This document shows positions 1 to 8,369 of a stretch of DNA of 64,000 nucleotides, piece by piece. Numbering within the stretch: the first letter of the stretch is position 1; each line of letters opens with the position of its first letter. Where the stretch lies: positions 1 to 64,000 of the forward strand of contig NZ_QXED01000002.1 in the NCBI RefSeq assembly GCF_003583365.1, read 5' to 3'. The notes beneath the pieces were generated by a model. The model was not told where the DNA came from. It did no database searches and saw nothing but the letters and a program-made list of their open reading frames with translations. The position numbers and the translations under genes are program-made. The stretch comes from Fibrisoma montanum. Its GTDB lineage: Bacteria > Bacteroidota > Bacteroidia > Cytophagales > Spirosomataceae.

Positions 1-73
1 CCCGAACAGAGCCGTTAAGCCCCGCACTGCCGATGGTACTGGAGTCGTTTCCGGGAGAGTAGGTAACTGCCAC
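1..73 (+). rRNA. rrf: 5S ribosomal RNA, 3' part (5' end outside window)
   Basis: The first bases read as the 3' half of a bacterial 5S rRNA: the loop C/helix III segment (GAACAGAGCCGTTAAGCC), the conserved GCCGATGGTACTG stretch, and the helix IV/V part GGGAGAGTAGGT followed by the closing strand near GCCAC. The 5' part lies outside the window, so an rRNA operon probably ends here. The exact 3' end is uncertain by a few bases. Confidence 0.9.
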
Positions 74-94
74 CTCTTGTCATTTGTAGTTGGA

Positions 95-125
95 AGCCGT
101 CCCCACAAGGACGGCTTTCCTGCTT
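95..125 (+). terminator. Intrinsic terminator of the rRNA operon
   Basis: An 8-bp perfect stem AGCCGTCC (95-102) pairs with GGACGGCT (109-116) across a 6-nt loop and is followed by a T-rich run. It lies about 20 nt after the 5S 3' end and fits an rRNA operon terminator. Confidence 0.8.
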
Positions 126-255
126 TATAGGTATTATTGAGCGCGTTAACGGTTAATAATTTGCTGCTCGTGTTCTGACTGATAACAATACTTGATTACT
201 TAGCTGACGCTACACAAAAGCCTCAAAAAAGTAAATAAGCTTATTAATGACGCTG

Positions 256-2181
256 TTACTTTTGTGCCCGTAAATCCTTTTTTGCCTGATTCAGTAGCCA
301 AATTGCCAGGTCTTTAGCTGCTGAAAAATTCTGATAAGTTGCCGGTATCCGTCGCCCATCCGTGTATTCGTTATACAGCCAAGGATCCCCGACCGCAAAG
401 ACGGTGCCTTTTCCATACGTTGCTACGGCAATAACAACGTCATTGCCTGCTGTCAGAGAAGCTTTTGCCGGGTCTTTTAAGTCAATAATGGCTAAATCTT
501 TAATGTAAATGACACTGGTATTTTTAAAGATGGGATGCTTTGGAGGAATATCGAGCCGTCCTTGCTCCCACTTAGTTCCTTCGACGCTGTTGCGATTCTT
601 ATCTGAAAACTTAATACCAAAAGCCTGTGCAAGTTGATTAAACCGAGGAATCTCGCAATTCGCTGTGTCATTGGCCATCATAACCAGAACGCCACCTGCT
701 TTAACCCAGTCGCTGATTTCGTTTACATCCTGTGGACGAACGTAATTTGGTTGTTTGGTTTCCTTCTGTGTGTCAGGATCTACTATGATGTAAATATCCA
801 AGCCGTTTAGACTAGCGGCTGTTGGCGCGGTCGTAATGGCTTGTGTGTTTGCACCCAGATCGCGGAAGATAGAACCCCAAAGCCAGAAGCCTGAATGGGT
901 GCGATCTTCCCAGGTGTAATGAAAGCGTTCCTGACCGGTATTCGATGGGCGATATTCGTTGTTGAAAAAATAATCGAGGCCAACCGTTTTTCCTGCTCCT
1001 GTTGGCTGCTCGTCAGCAATTTCAAGTTCAACACTGGCCATAATGAACGGTCCAATGCCTTTTAGATCATTTTTCCGAATTGGTTCGCTTAAATAGTAAG
1101 CGTAGCTCCCATCCCGATACGGATCACCACCTAATCCGCCAACGCTTACAGTACCGTTGAGGCTAAGCAGACCGTCGGTATCGGTCTTGACAAATTTGTC
1201 GAGTATACACTGATACCCTTTTCGGGCATTGTTCAGCATGTTTTTAGGCAGATAACCTTTTCGAACGCCTTTTGACAGCGTATACACAAACATGCAGGAG
1301 GCAGACGTTTCAATGTAATTTCCTTGGCGGTTCCCCTGATCAATGATTTGATACCAGCCGCCGGAAGCCGGGTCCTGATACCGGACCACTACGGGCATCA
1401 GGCGTTGCAGGTAGCTTACCAACTGGGGCCGTTTAGGATGATTATCAGGAAAATAATCCAGTACGTCAACCAGCGCCATAGCGTACCAACCTAGTGCACG
1501 ACCCCAGAAGTTGGGAGATTGTCCGGTCCTGGGATTAGCCCAGCGTTGTTGCCGACTTTCGTCATACCCATGGTACAGTAAGCCTGTTTTGGAATCTGCA
1601 AGGCGTTTTTCTATCAGTGCGAACTGATTAGCAATGTCATCAAAAGCCCCTGGCTCGTTGAACAAAAGGGCATATTCGGCATAAAACGGTTCGGCCATGT
1701 ATAACCCATCGAGCCACATCTGGTACGGATACCGTTGTTTGTGCCAGAAACCACCTTCTTTTGTGCGGGGTTGCTCGTTAAGTTGCCGGCGAAGAAGGGC
1801 AGCCGCTTTCTGATACCGCTCACGGCCAGGCTGCGTCTGTTGGGCTAGCGTGAGCAGCACGCGGCCGGTTGTAATGTTGTCGAGATTATAATCGCTGGTT
1901 GTATACGTGCGGATACTGCCATCCTTGCCAACGAACTGATTGATGTCGTTCAGGATGTAATTGTAATACTTGCCGTCGCCGGTGCGATTCCAGACCATCT
2001 CGATAGCCTTAAGCACCAAGCCCTGTTCGTAATCCCAGCGGGCACTTTTCTGATTACCAATTACGATAGAATCTTTGTGCCGGGCCATAAAGGCGTCGGC
2101 CATTTGCTGTGACCAGGGTTTAGTCTGTGCAAAAACAGACGGACTGAAAAACAGAAAGGCAAACAGGAAACGGATCAACAT
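256..2181 (-). CDS. Secreted GH88/GH105-type unsaturated glycuronyl hydrolase with C-terminal amidotransferase-like domain
   Basis: A 641-residue protein with a clear Sec signal peptide (residues 1-18, cut after SPSVFAQ). Residues about 30-400 look like the (alpha/alpha)6 barrel of the GH88/GH105 unsaturated rhamnogalacturonyl/glucuronyl hydrolases: QMWLDGLYMAEPFYAEYA near residue 155 holds the likely catalytic Asp, and NFWGRALGWYAMALVDVL near 220 is a family signature. Enzymes of this family cleave the unsaturated uronic acid left by polysaccharide lyases on pectin-like oligosaccharides, probably in the periplasm. Residues about 440-640 form an extra domain (GLDIYIIVDPDT, GGVLVMMAND, GKGTVFAVGDPWLYNEY) that resembles the class I glutamine-amidotransferase-like/DUF4350 fold and may bind sugar. 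The gene stands alone, with no lyase or SusCD pair beside it. Substrate is inferred from the family only. Confidence 0.85.
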   Translation of the reverse strand: MLIRFLFAFLFFSPSVFAQTKPWSQQMADAFMARHKDSIVIGNQKSARWDYEQGLVLKAIEMVWNRTGDGKYYNYILNDINQFVGKDGSIRTYTTSDYNLDNITTGRVLLTLAQQTQPGRERYQKAAALLRRQLNEQPRTKEGGFWHKQRYPYQMWLDGLYMAEPFYAEYALLFNEPGAFDDIANQFALIEKRLADSKTGLLYHGYDESRQQRWANPRTGQSPNFWGRALGWYAMALVDVLDYFPDNHPKRPQLVSYLQRLMPVVVRYQDPASGGWYQIIDQGNRQGNYIETSASCMFVYTLSKGVRKGYLPKNMLNNARKGYQCILDKFVKTDTDGLLSLNGTVSVGGLGGDPYRDGSYAYYLSEPIRKNDLKGIGPFIMASVELEIADEQPTGAGKTVGLDYFFNNEYRPSNTGQERFHYTWEDRTHSGFWLWGSIFRDLGANTQAITTAPTAASLNGLDIYIIVDPDTQKETKQPNYVRPQDVNEISDWVKAGGVLVMMANDTANCEIPRFNQLAQAFGIKFSDKNRNSVEGTKWEQGRLDIPPKHPIFKNTSVIYIKDLAIIDLKDPAKASLTAGNDVVIAVATYGKGTVFAVGDPWLYNEYTDGRRIPATYQNFSAAKDLAIWLLNQAKKDLRAQK

Positions 2182-2228
2182 GAGGGCGTTGCTTGTGTTG
2201 ACCCTAAAAGCGATTAATCCAGACGAAT

Positions 2229-2663
2229 CTACCCCTTAAAATTTACCTTGACATGCGAACCGTCGCAGTACGGCTTGTTGTTGCTTGACCCGCACCGGCA
2301 AAAGGCCGTGACGTTATGTTTCAGGGTTTCATGGCCTTCAGCATCCTTTATGCGGAGGTTGCCATATACCAGCAGCGGGCCGTTGGGCAGTGGCTCTACA
2401 ATGCTTTCAGCCTGTATATCGTCTGGTCTGAGCTGCTCTTCGTTATGAAAATAGCTCAACGCCTTGGACGGACAACGGTCAACCTGTTCGATGATTCGCT
2501 CGGTAGTTGCGCCACTCATGTTTACCCAGGGGCGGGCGCGGGGATTGAACACCTCGATGAGCTGAGTCCAGCAAAGCTTGGAATGGATGCACACATTGGG
2601 TTTCCAGACCACAGTGATGTCGCCGTTGGTGTAGGTTTTGGTGATGTCGTCGGAGGGGGTCAT
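2229..2663 (-). CDS. Iron-sulfur protein with YjdI-type and CDGSH domains
   Basis: A 144-residue cytosolic protein that fuses two small iron-sulfur modules. Residues about 9-75 match the Fer4_19/YjdI family (CIHSKLCW near residue 25 and VDRCPSKAL near 62 carry the cysteines). Residues 122-137 are a complete CDGSH motif, CRCGSSNNKPYCDGSH, whose three Cys and one His bind a 2Fe-2S cluster. Separate genes encode these modules in some bacteria. Its ATG overlaps the stop of the upstream OsmC gene by 4 bp (ATGA), so the two are probably translationally coupled. Together they suggest a thiol-peroxide or redox-stress pair. The exact electron partners are unknown. Confidence 0.85.
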   Translation of the reverse strand: MTPSDDITKTYTNGDITVVWKPNVCIHSKLCWTQLIEVFNPRARPWVNMSGATTERIIEQVDRCPSKALSYFHNEEQLRPDDIQAESIVEPLPNGPLLVYGNLRIKDAEGHETLKHNVTAFCRCGSSNNKPYCDGSHVKVNFKG

Positions 2664-3058
2664 GGTTCAATCAGGACAGTATCGAAATCGATGGGGTTTT
2701 TCAGCGCTTTATGAATAGGGCAACGATCCGCGATTTCGCGCAACCGCAGGCGTTGATCTTCCGACAAATCACCGTTCAGGATCAACTGCGTGGTGAATAA
2801 CGACCGGTTACTTTCTACATCCCGGGCGTAGCCGACGTGGGCTACTGCCGATTCGAGCGGCCAGCCCTTTCGATCGGCATACATCCGCAGGGTGATCACA
2901 ATGCAACTGGCCAGGGCGCTACACAGCAACTCGGTAGGACGCATGCCCCGGTCTAAGCCCCCGACATCGAACGGCTCATCGGCGACAATTACCTGGGTTT
3001 CGCCGGAAATGTGGGTTTCGTAGGGCGTACGTTCAATGCGTGCAGTTACGGTTGACAT
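2660..3058 (-). CDS. OsmC/YhfA-family protein
   Basis: A 132-residue OsmC-fold protein. Two features are typical: the helix with ELLCSALASCIVITLRMYA (Cys46 and Cys52) and the C-terminal DRCPIHKALKNP with Cys113. OsmC-type proteins use such cysteines to reduce organic hydroperoxides; the YhfA branch is less well understood. It is the first gene of a two-gene unit with the CDGSH protein (4-bp overlap). A short box reading TATCTTG on the minus strand lies just upstream and may be a weak promoter. Family assignment is secure; peroxidase activity is inferred. Confidence 0.85.
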   Translation of the reverse strand: MSTVTARIERTPYETHISGETQVIVADEPFDVGGLDRGMRPTELLCSALASCIVITLRMYADRKGWPLESAVAHVGYARDVESNRSLFTTQLILNGDLSEDQRLRLREIADRCPIHKALKNPIDFDTVLIEP

Positions 3059-3097
3059 GCTGCAAGATAGCGATTTATCGGATGCACAGCCGGCGAA

Positions 3098-3736
3098 CTA
3101 CCGGCCCCATTCGGCTGGATTCTCACGCCAGGCGGCCAGCGATGTCATTGCATCGGCAGAAATATAATCCAGCGACTGAGCTTCGGTGAGTAATGCTTCG
3201 TAGTCGCTCAGACACACCAGCGATACGTTTTTGTCGGCAAAGTTCTGCGTCGCGAGCGGAAACCCGTATGTAAAAATGGCAGCCATACCCAGCACCTGAG
3301 CCCCGGCTGCACGGAGCGCATCGACTACTTTCAGCGAACTGCCACCGGTTGAAATCAGGTCTTCGATCACGACAACCCGGGTGCCAGCTTCCAGCCGACC
3401 TTCGATTTGGTTGCCCATGCCATGTTTTTTCGGCTCCGGGCGGACGTAGCAGTATGGCAGCTCCAGTACGTCGGCGACCAGTGCACCCTGTGGTATACCA
3501 GCCGTGGCAACGCCGGCAATGGCTTCTGCTGAGGGGAAATGCTGCCGAATGGCGTCGGCCAGGGCCTGTTTGATGTACGTCCGTACGTCTGGATATGAAA
3601 GCGTAATGCGGTTATCGCAGTAAATAGGCGACTGCCAGCCTGAACTCCAGGTGAACGGTTGATCGGGCCGCAGGCGAACGGCCTGTACCGTAAGCAGATG
3701 CCGGGCCACTTCGCGTTTGATGGTTGTTGGATTCAA
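3098..3736 (-). CDS. pyrE: Orotate phosphoribosyltransferase
   Basis: PyrE transfers orotate to PRPP to make orotidine 5'-phosphate in de novo pyrimidine synthesis. The PRPP-binding motif VVVIEDLISTGGSS and the lysine-rich catalytic loop RPEPKKHGMGNQIEG are intact. From the TTG at 3736 the product is 212 residues, the usual PyrE length, and begins MNPTTIKREVARHLL like other family members. An ATG at 3778 would add 14 residues (MLSLQHRSIIWFFP) that do not look like PyrE, so I prefer the TTG, though not with certainty. The next gene upstream is divergent. Confidence 0.88.
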   Translation of the reverse strand: MNPTTIKREVARHLLTVQAVRLRPDQPFTWSSGWQSPIYCDNRITLSYPDVRTYIKQALADAIRQHFPSAEAIAGVATAGIPQGALVADVLELPYCYVRPEPKKHGMGNQIEGRLEAGTRVVVIEDLISTGGSSLKVVDALRAAGAQVLGMAAIFTYGFPLATQNFADKNVSLVCLSDYEALLTEAQSLDYISADAMTSLAAWRENPAEWGR

Positions 3737-3919
3737 TGGGAAGAACCAGATGATTGATCGATGCTGCAAAGAAAGCATCAAAACCGGCGCGTTCGACGCG
3801 GCAGGTAAACCCCGGCCGGCAATAAATTTTCTGATTGGTGTTGATGATGTCTGCTGAATCAGAAAAATAGTTTATTTTAAACCTCACAAATCACCTTCCT
3901 TGTTAAACCTTCATCATTA

Positions 3920-5824
3920 ATGTATCCGCTTACCCTGTCGCCGGAACTACTGTTGGAGAGCGTATTTCGGACGTCGCTCGACGGCATTTTATTATGCCGG
4001 GCCGTACGCGATGGATCAGAGGAGATCATTGATTTTACTGTAATTAAATGTAATAGCCAGGTTGCTGCTCTGACAGGTTTTACCGAAGAGCAAATACTCA
4101 ACAATACAATGCTGACGCTCGACCCGGGCGGCTGTACGAATGGTATTTTTGATCAGTATGCGTCGGTGGTAACTACCGGCCAACCGGTTCGGATTGAGCA
4201 TTACTTTGCGGGAAGCAATGTATGGCTGCTGCAGGCGTTGTCGAAGTTTGACGATGGGGTGCTGGTTTCTATGACCGATATCACTGCCACGAAGCTGGTT
4301 GAACAACAGCGACTTCAGGAACGTGAGTTACTACAAACCGTGCTGGATTATGCCCAGACGGGTATTGCGATCATGGACGCAGTACGGGATGACAGCGGGC
4401 GGGTAATTGATTTTGTGTTTACGGACATCAACCAGGATGCTGAGCGGATCACGAAACGGAGTCGGGCGGAATTGATAGGACAGCGCTATTCGCAGGTCTG
4501 GCCGGAGGCTGCTTCGAACGGGGTACTGGACTGGCACATTCGCGCGGCTGAGTCCGGCGAGCCCGTCAAACTGAACGGGATGAATTACCCGGTCGGCGAC
4601 TACGATGGCTGGTACAATATCCGCATCCGGCCGTATGGCAACGGGGTGATCGCTACGTTCGTTGATGTCACGGCCCTTAAACAGGCGGAACTCGATAAAG
4701 AGCAGCAGGCTGAACTCCTCCGTTCGGTGCTGGACAACTCGTCGAGCCTGATTATTGCATTTGAAGCCATTCGTGACCCCAGTGACAACCGGATTGTCGA
4801 TTTTCGGTACGTTGCCCAGAACGAAGCCAGCCGACAGAGCGTAGGGCGTACCGACGAGCAGGTGATCGGGCATACGATGCTTGAATACTTTCCCCACGTC
4901 CTTGAAACCGGGTTATTCAATCGGTATCTACGGGTCATCGAAACCGGTAAACCCATGCGGTTTGAGCAGGAGTATAACTATGATCAGCTAACGGGCTGGT
5001 TCGAAATCTCCGTGATGAAGTGGGGTGATGGGATAGTGCTGACGCTGGTCGACATCACGGCCAGTAAACGCCACCAGCAGGAGATTGAAGCGGCTAATCT
5101 CGGATTGCAACGCGCCAATGATAACCTGCAGCAATTTGCCTACGTAGCCAGCCATGATCTTCAGGAGCCGCTGCGCAAGATCACGGCGTTCAGTGACGTA
5201 CTGGTTGATCAGTATGCCGACGTACTCGACTCGTCGGGGAAGGACATAATCCGGCGAATGCAGTCGGCTGCGGAGCGTATGTCGGAGCTGATTCGGGACG
5301 TACTGGCGTATTCGCGGGTAAGTACCCACCGCGAGCCACTCCGCCGGGTATCGCTTGCCAGAGTGTTGAAGGAGGTAGTCCGGGACCTGAATCTGGAACA
5401 GCCAACGGCCGAAATCACCATTGACGCCGATAATTTTCCTGAAGTGATCGGCGATCAGATGCAGCTTTATCAACTGTTCGAGAATTTGCTGAGCAATGCT
5501 GTAAAGTTTCAGCCGCCGGGCCAGCGGGCGCTTATCCGGATTGCTTTCAGAACCGTTATGGACCTGGATGCGCCGTTTGGCGGGCGTGGCTCGTTCTGTG
5601 AAATATGCATACAGGACAATGGAATTGGTTTCGATCCAAAATACGCCGACCGGATCTTTCAGGTTTTTCAACGCCTGCACACCCGGCAGCAATACGCTGG
5701 TACGGGCGTGGGGCTGGCCATCTGCAAACGGGTAGTCGAAAATCATAAGGGCGTTATCTACGCCAGCAGTCAGCCCGGACACGGTGCTTCGTTTCGAATT
5801 TACCTGCCTACAGTTGCCGATTAG
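3920..5824 (+). CDS. Soluble multi-PAS sensor histidine kinase
   Basis: A 634-residue hybrid-free histidine kinase with no membrane segment or signal peptide, so it should sense something in the cytoplasm. It has three PAS-like repeats (about 10-120, 140-255 and 265-385), each of the form 'F...I...VRD..G.IIDF' followed by a helix and an 'ETG...R.E..Y' stretch. A coiled linker leads to a HisKA domain with phospho-acceptor His412 in ASHDLQEPLRK, then an HATPase domain with the N box NLLSNAVKF, G1 DNGIGFD (Asp566) and G2 GTGVGLAI. No receiver domain is fused and no response regulator is adjacent. The next gene encodes a close paralogue, so the pair probably arose by tandem duplication. The ligand is unknown. 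Confidence 0.9.
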   Translation: MYPLTLSPELLLESVFRTSLDGILLCRAVRDGSEEIIDFTVIKCNSQVAALTGFTEEQILNNTMLTLDPGGCTNGIFDQYASVVTTGQPVRIEHYFAGSNVWLLQALSKFDDGVLVSMTDITATKLVEQQRLQERELLQTVLDYAQTGIAIMDAVRDDSGRVIDFVFTDINQDAERITKRSRAELIGQRYSQVWPEAASNGVLDWHIRAAESGEPVKLNGMNYPVGDYDGWYNIRIRPYGNGVIATFVDVTALKQAELDKEQQAELLRSVLDNSSSLIIAFEAIRDPSDNRIVDFRYVAQNEASRQSVGRTDEQVIGHTMLEYFPHVLETGLFNRYLRVIETGKPMRFEQEYNYDQLTGWFEISVMKWGDGIVLTLVDITASKRHQQEIEAANLGLQRANDNLQQFAYVASHDLQEPLRKITAFSDVLVDQYADVLDSSGKDIIRRMQSAAERMSELIRDVLAYSRVSTHREPLRRVSLARVLKEVVRDLNLEQPTAEITIDADNFPEVIGDQMQLYQLFENLLSNAVKFQPPGQRALIRIAFRTVMDLDAPFGGRGSFCEICIQDNGIGFDPKYADRIFQVFQRLHTRQQYAGTGVGLAICKRVVENHKGVIYASSQPGHGASFRIYLPTVAD

Positions 5825-5845
5825 CCCTGTACTTCGCTTGCATCT

Positions 5846-5876
5846 GCGTCCGCAGACCGGGTTATCCAGCGGACGC
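5846..5876 (+). terminator. Hairpin between the two histidine kinase genes
   Basis: GCGTCCGC (5846-5853) pairs perfectly with GCGGACGC (5869-5876) across a 15-nt loop. It lies 21 nt after the first kinase stop. The following T run is short, so it could be a weak terminator or an mRNA stability element. Confidence 0.5.
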
Positions 5877-5938
5877 GGATTTGGTTTGTCATTCTTCCGG
5901 CGGTTCTTTACCTTCGTTAAGTCCCTTTGCGTACGTTT

Positions 5939-8275
5939 ATGGATGCCACGCTTCCAACAGACACTGCTATTTCTGCCCTCTGGCAACTCGCATTAGATCA
6001 TTCTGCCACAGGAATTGCAGTATATGAGCTCTTGGAGGACCCTTCGGGGGCGTTCCCTGACTTTCGCTTACTGATGGTGAACCGACGAGCCTCGGAAATT
6101 ACTGGCGTCGATCTGCAACAGAAAGTGGGCGGGAAAGTGAGCGACCTGTTTCCGAATGTGCAGGAAACCGGCCTTTGGGAAGCCGCCCTCCAGACAATCA
6201 GAACCGGTCAGAAAAGCAGTCGGGAGTTGCTGTATACAATTCAGGAGACCGGCCAGGCGGGTTGGTACGACCTGACAATCAGTTCGGCCAACGACGGCCG
6301 GCACGTGGTGTTTTCATTCACTGAAAGTACGGAGCAGCGCGAACAGATAAGCCGCGAACTTCATCAGAACAGTTTGCTGCGGAGCATCCTCAACAGTGCG
6401 TTGAACGGTGTAATTTATTACCGGGCCATTCGTGAAGAGGTTCCCGACGACCAGAAGCCCGGCCGGATCATCGACTTTCAGGAAGTGCTGCACAACACCG
6501 TTGCTGAACAACAAACGGGGCAAACGGCGGACGATTTCAGGGATAAAACCATGCTGGAACGCTACCCGGAGCGGGGGCAAGCCGGCGAGATCGCCAATGA
6601 ACTGTTCCAGGCCATGATCCGCGTGACCGAAACAGGGATTCCGGAGCGTAGGGTGCAGTACATTCCATCGCATCAAATGACTTTCGATCTGTCGATGGTT
6701 AAGCTGGAGGATGGGTTCGTGATATCGCTGCTGAATATCTCCGAACGGATTGAACAGCTCAGGCATATTGAGCAGCAGGCCCGTCAGTTCAGCGACCTGC
6801 TCGATAGCCTGGCGACCGGACTTGTTATCTATGCCATCAGGCGCAATGAAGCCGGTGCGGTCGTCGACCTGGTATACGAAAGTATCAGCCAGTCGGTGCT
6901 GAACGATATCGGACGTACCCGCGACGAGGTAGTAGGCAAAGGCGTTCAGGAGCTGTTTCCCGGCTCGACGACTACCTCGCTCTGGCAGAAATACCTGGAA
7001 GTGATTGAGACCGGGATGCCAATGCGGTTTGAGGATAGTTACCCGAAAGGCGATACGATCTATTACCTCGACATATCGGCGACTCCGTTCAGCACGGACA
7101 AACTGCTGGTCAGTTATACGAATACTAACGAGACCCGGAAAATGCTGCAGGTGCTGCGGAGCCAGGCAATTCTGTTTAATACCATGTCGCGAAACGTACC
7201 GGACGTCGGGGCGCTGGTTGTGAACAGTACCCTGCGGGTTGTGTTTGCCAACGGCGAGTTGCCCGAAGAGCTGTTTCCGCTGAACCTCCCGGCCGGCATC
7301 ATCGACCGTCGGCTGGAGCAGGCATTGCGGCCAACCTACCGCACGGAACTGAAGCAGTACCTGCAGGATGCGCTGGCCGGTATCAGCCGGACACTGATTC
7401 AGCCGGTGGGCGACCGGGTCTACGAGGTCTATGTGGGCCCCGTCAACGACGAAGACGGAACCGGGGATACGCTGATGGCCATGGCCATTTACCGCAACAT
7501 CAGTCAGGCCCGGCGTTATCAGCGGGAGCTGGAGCAGTCGGTGACGGAACTGAAGCGGTCGAACGAAAGCCTGGAACAGTTTGCCTACGTAGCCAGCCAC
7601 GATCTGCAGGAGCCGCTGCGAAAAATTCAGGCGTTTGGCGACGTGTTACGAGGGCAGTACCTTACGGCCCTGGGCGCGTCGGGGGCCGATCTGGTCCACC
7701 GCATGCAGTCGGCAGCGGCCCGGATGTCGGACCTGATCAAAGACCTGCTCGAATTTTCACGGCTGACCAACATGCAGCAGTCGCACGAACTGGTGTCGCT
7801 GGCGTCGGTGGTTAACAGCGTCGTTCAGGATCTGGATATGATTATTCAGGAAAAGCGGGCCGTTATCGAATACGACGATCTGCCGGCCGTGATGGGTGAT
7901 GCCCCGCAGTTGCACCGGTTGTTCCAGAATCTGCTGTCCAATGCGCTGAAGTTCTGCAAGGCGGACGTACCCCCCCACGTGTTTATTTCGGCGGTTATGG
8001 TTGAGGGGCGTACCATCCAAGGTGTGTTGCTGACGGACGAACGCCGGTCGTTTGTTCGGATTGATGTGAAGGACAACGGAATCGGTTTTGATGAAAAGTA
8101 CATCGACCGGATCTTTACCATTTTTCAGCGGCTGCATGGCCGCAGTCAGTACCCGGGCACCGGTATTGGCCTGGCTATCTGTCGTAAGATTACGGACAAC
8201 CACCGGGGCTACCTGCGTGCCACCAGCCAGGAAGGCGTAGGCGCTACGTTTCAAATCTTCCTGCCGATTGGCTGA
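5939..8275 (+). CDS. Soluble multi-PAS sensor histidine kinase, paralogue of the preceding gene
   Basis: A 778-residue kinase from the ATG at 5939 (an in-frame TTG at 5927 would add four residues). There is no membrane segment. It has about four PAS-like modules (about 15-130, 140-270, 275-400 and a shorter one at 405-510), a helical linker, HisKA with His554 in ASHDLQEPLRK, and an HATPase domain with NLLSNALKF, DNGIGFDEKY and GTGIGLAI. The kinase core and PAS layout are very similar to the gene before it, which supports tandem duplication followed by gain or loss of a PAS unit. No partner regulator is nearby. The PQQ dehydrogenase gene follows on the same strand but after a 94-bp gap, so co-transcription is uncertain. 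Confidence 0.9.
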   Translation: MDATLPTDTAISALWQLALDHSATGIAVYELLEDPSGAFPDFRLLMVNRRASEITGVDLQQKVGGKVSDLFPNVQETGLWEAALQTIRTGQKSSRELLYTIQETGQAGWYDLTISSANDGRHVVFSFTESTEQREQISRELHQNSLLRSILNSALNGVIYYRAIREEVPDDQKPGRIIDFQEVLHNTVAEQQTGQTADDFRDKTMLERYPERGQAGEIANELFQAMIRVTETGIPERRVQYIPSHQMTFDLSMVKLEDGFVISLLNISERIEQLRHIEQQARQFSDLLDSLATGLVIYAIRRNEAGAVVDLVYESISQSVLNDIGRTRDEVVGKGVQELFPGSTTTSLWQKYLEVIETGMPMRFEDSYPKGDTIYYLDISATPFSTDKLLVSYTNTNETRKMLQVLRSQAILFNTMSRNVPDVGALVVNSTLRVVFANGELPEELFPLNLPAGIIDRRLEQALRPTYRTELKQYLQDALAGISRTLIQPVGDRVYEVYVGPVNDEDGTGDTLMAMAIYRNISQARRYQRELEQSVTELKRSNESLEQFAYVASHDLQEPLRKIQAFGDVLRGQYLTALGASGADLVHRMQSAAARMSDLIKDLLEFSRLTNMQQSHELVSLASVVNSVVQDLDMIIQEKRAVIEYDDLPAVMGDAPQLHRLFQNLLSNALKFCKADVPPHVFISAVMVEGRTIQGVLLTDERRSFVRIDVKDNGIGFDEKYIDRIFTIFQRLHGRSQYPGTGIGLAICRKITDNHRGYLRATSQEGVGATFQIFLPIG

Positions 8276-8369
8276 CTCCCTGCGTAGTATCCTGAGTAGT
8301 ATAAATCCCGCAGCACTCCGCTTTAGGTGATATAGTCTCTGTTCGTATATAGGTCATTCCCACCTTCTT

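Noticed and set aside
6314-7600. Long minus-strand frame (428 codons) opposite the second histidine kinase
   Set aside because: Antisense shadow of the kinase; composition is His/Arg/Gln-rich and no motif is seen.
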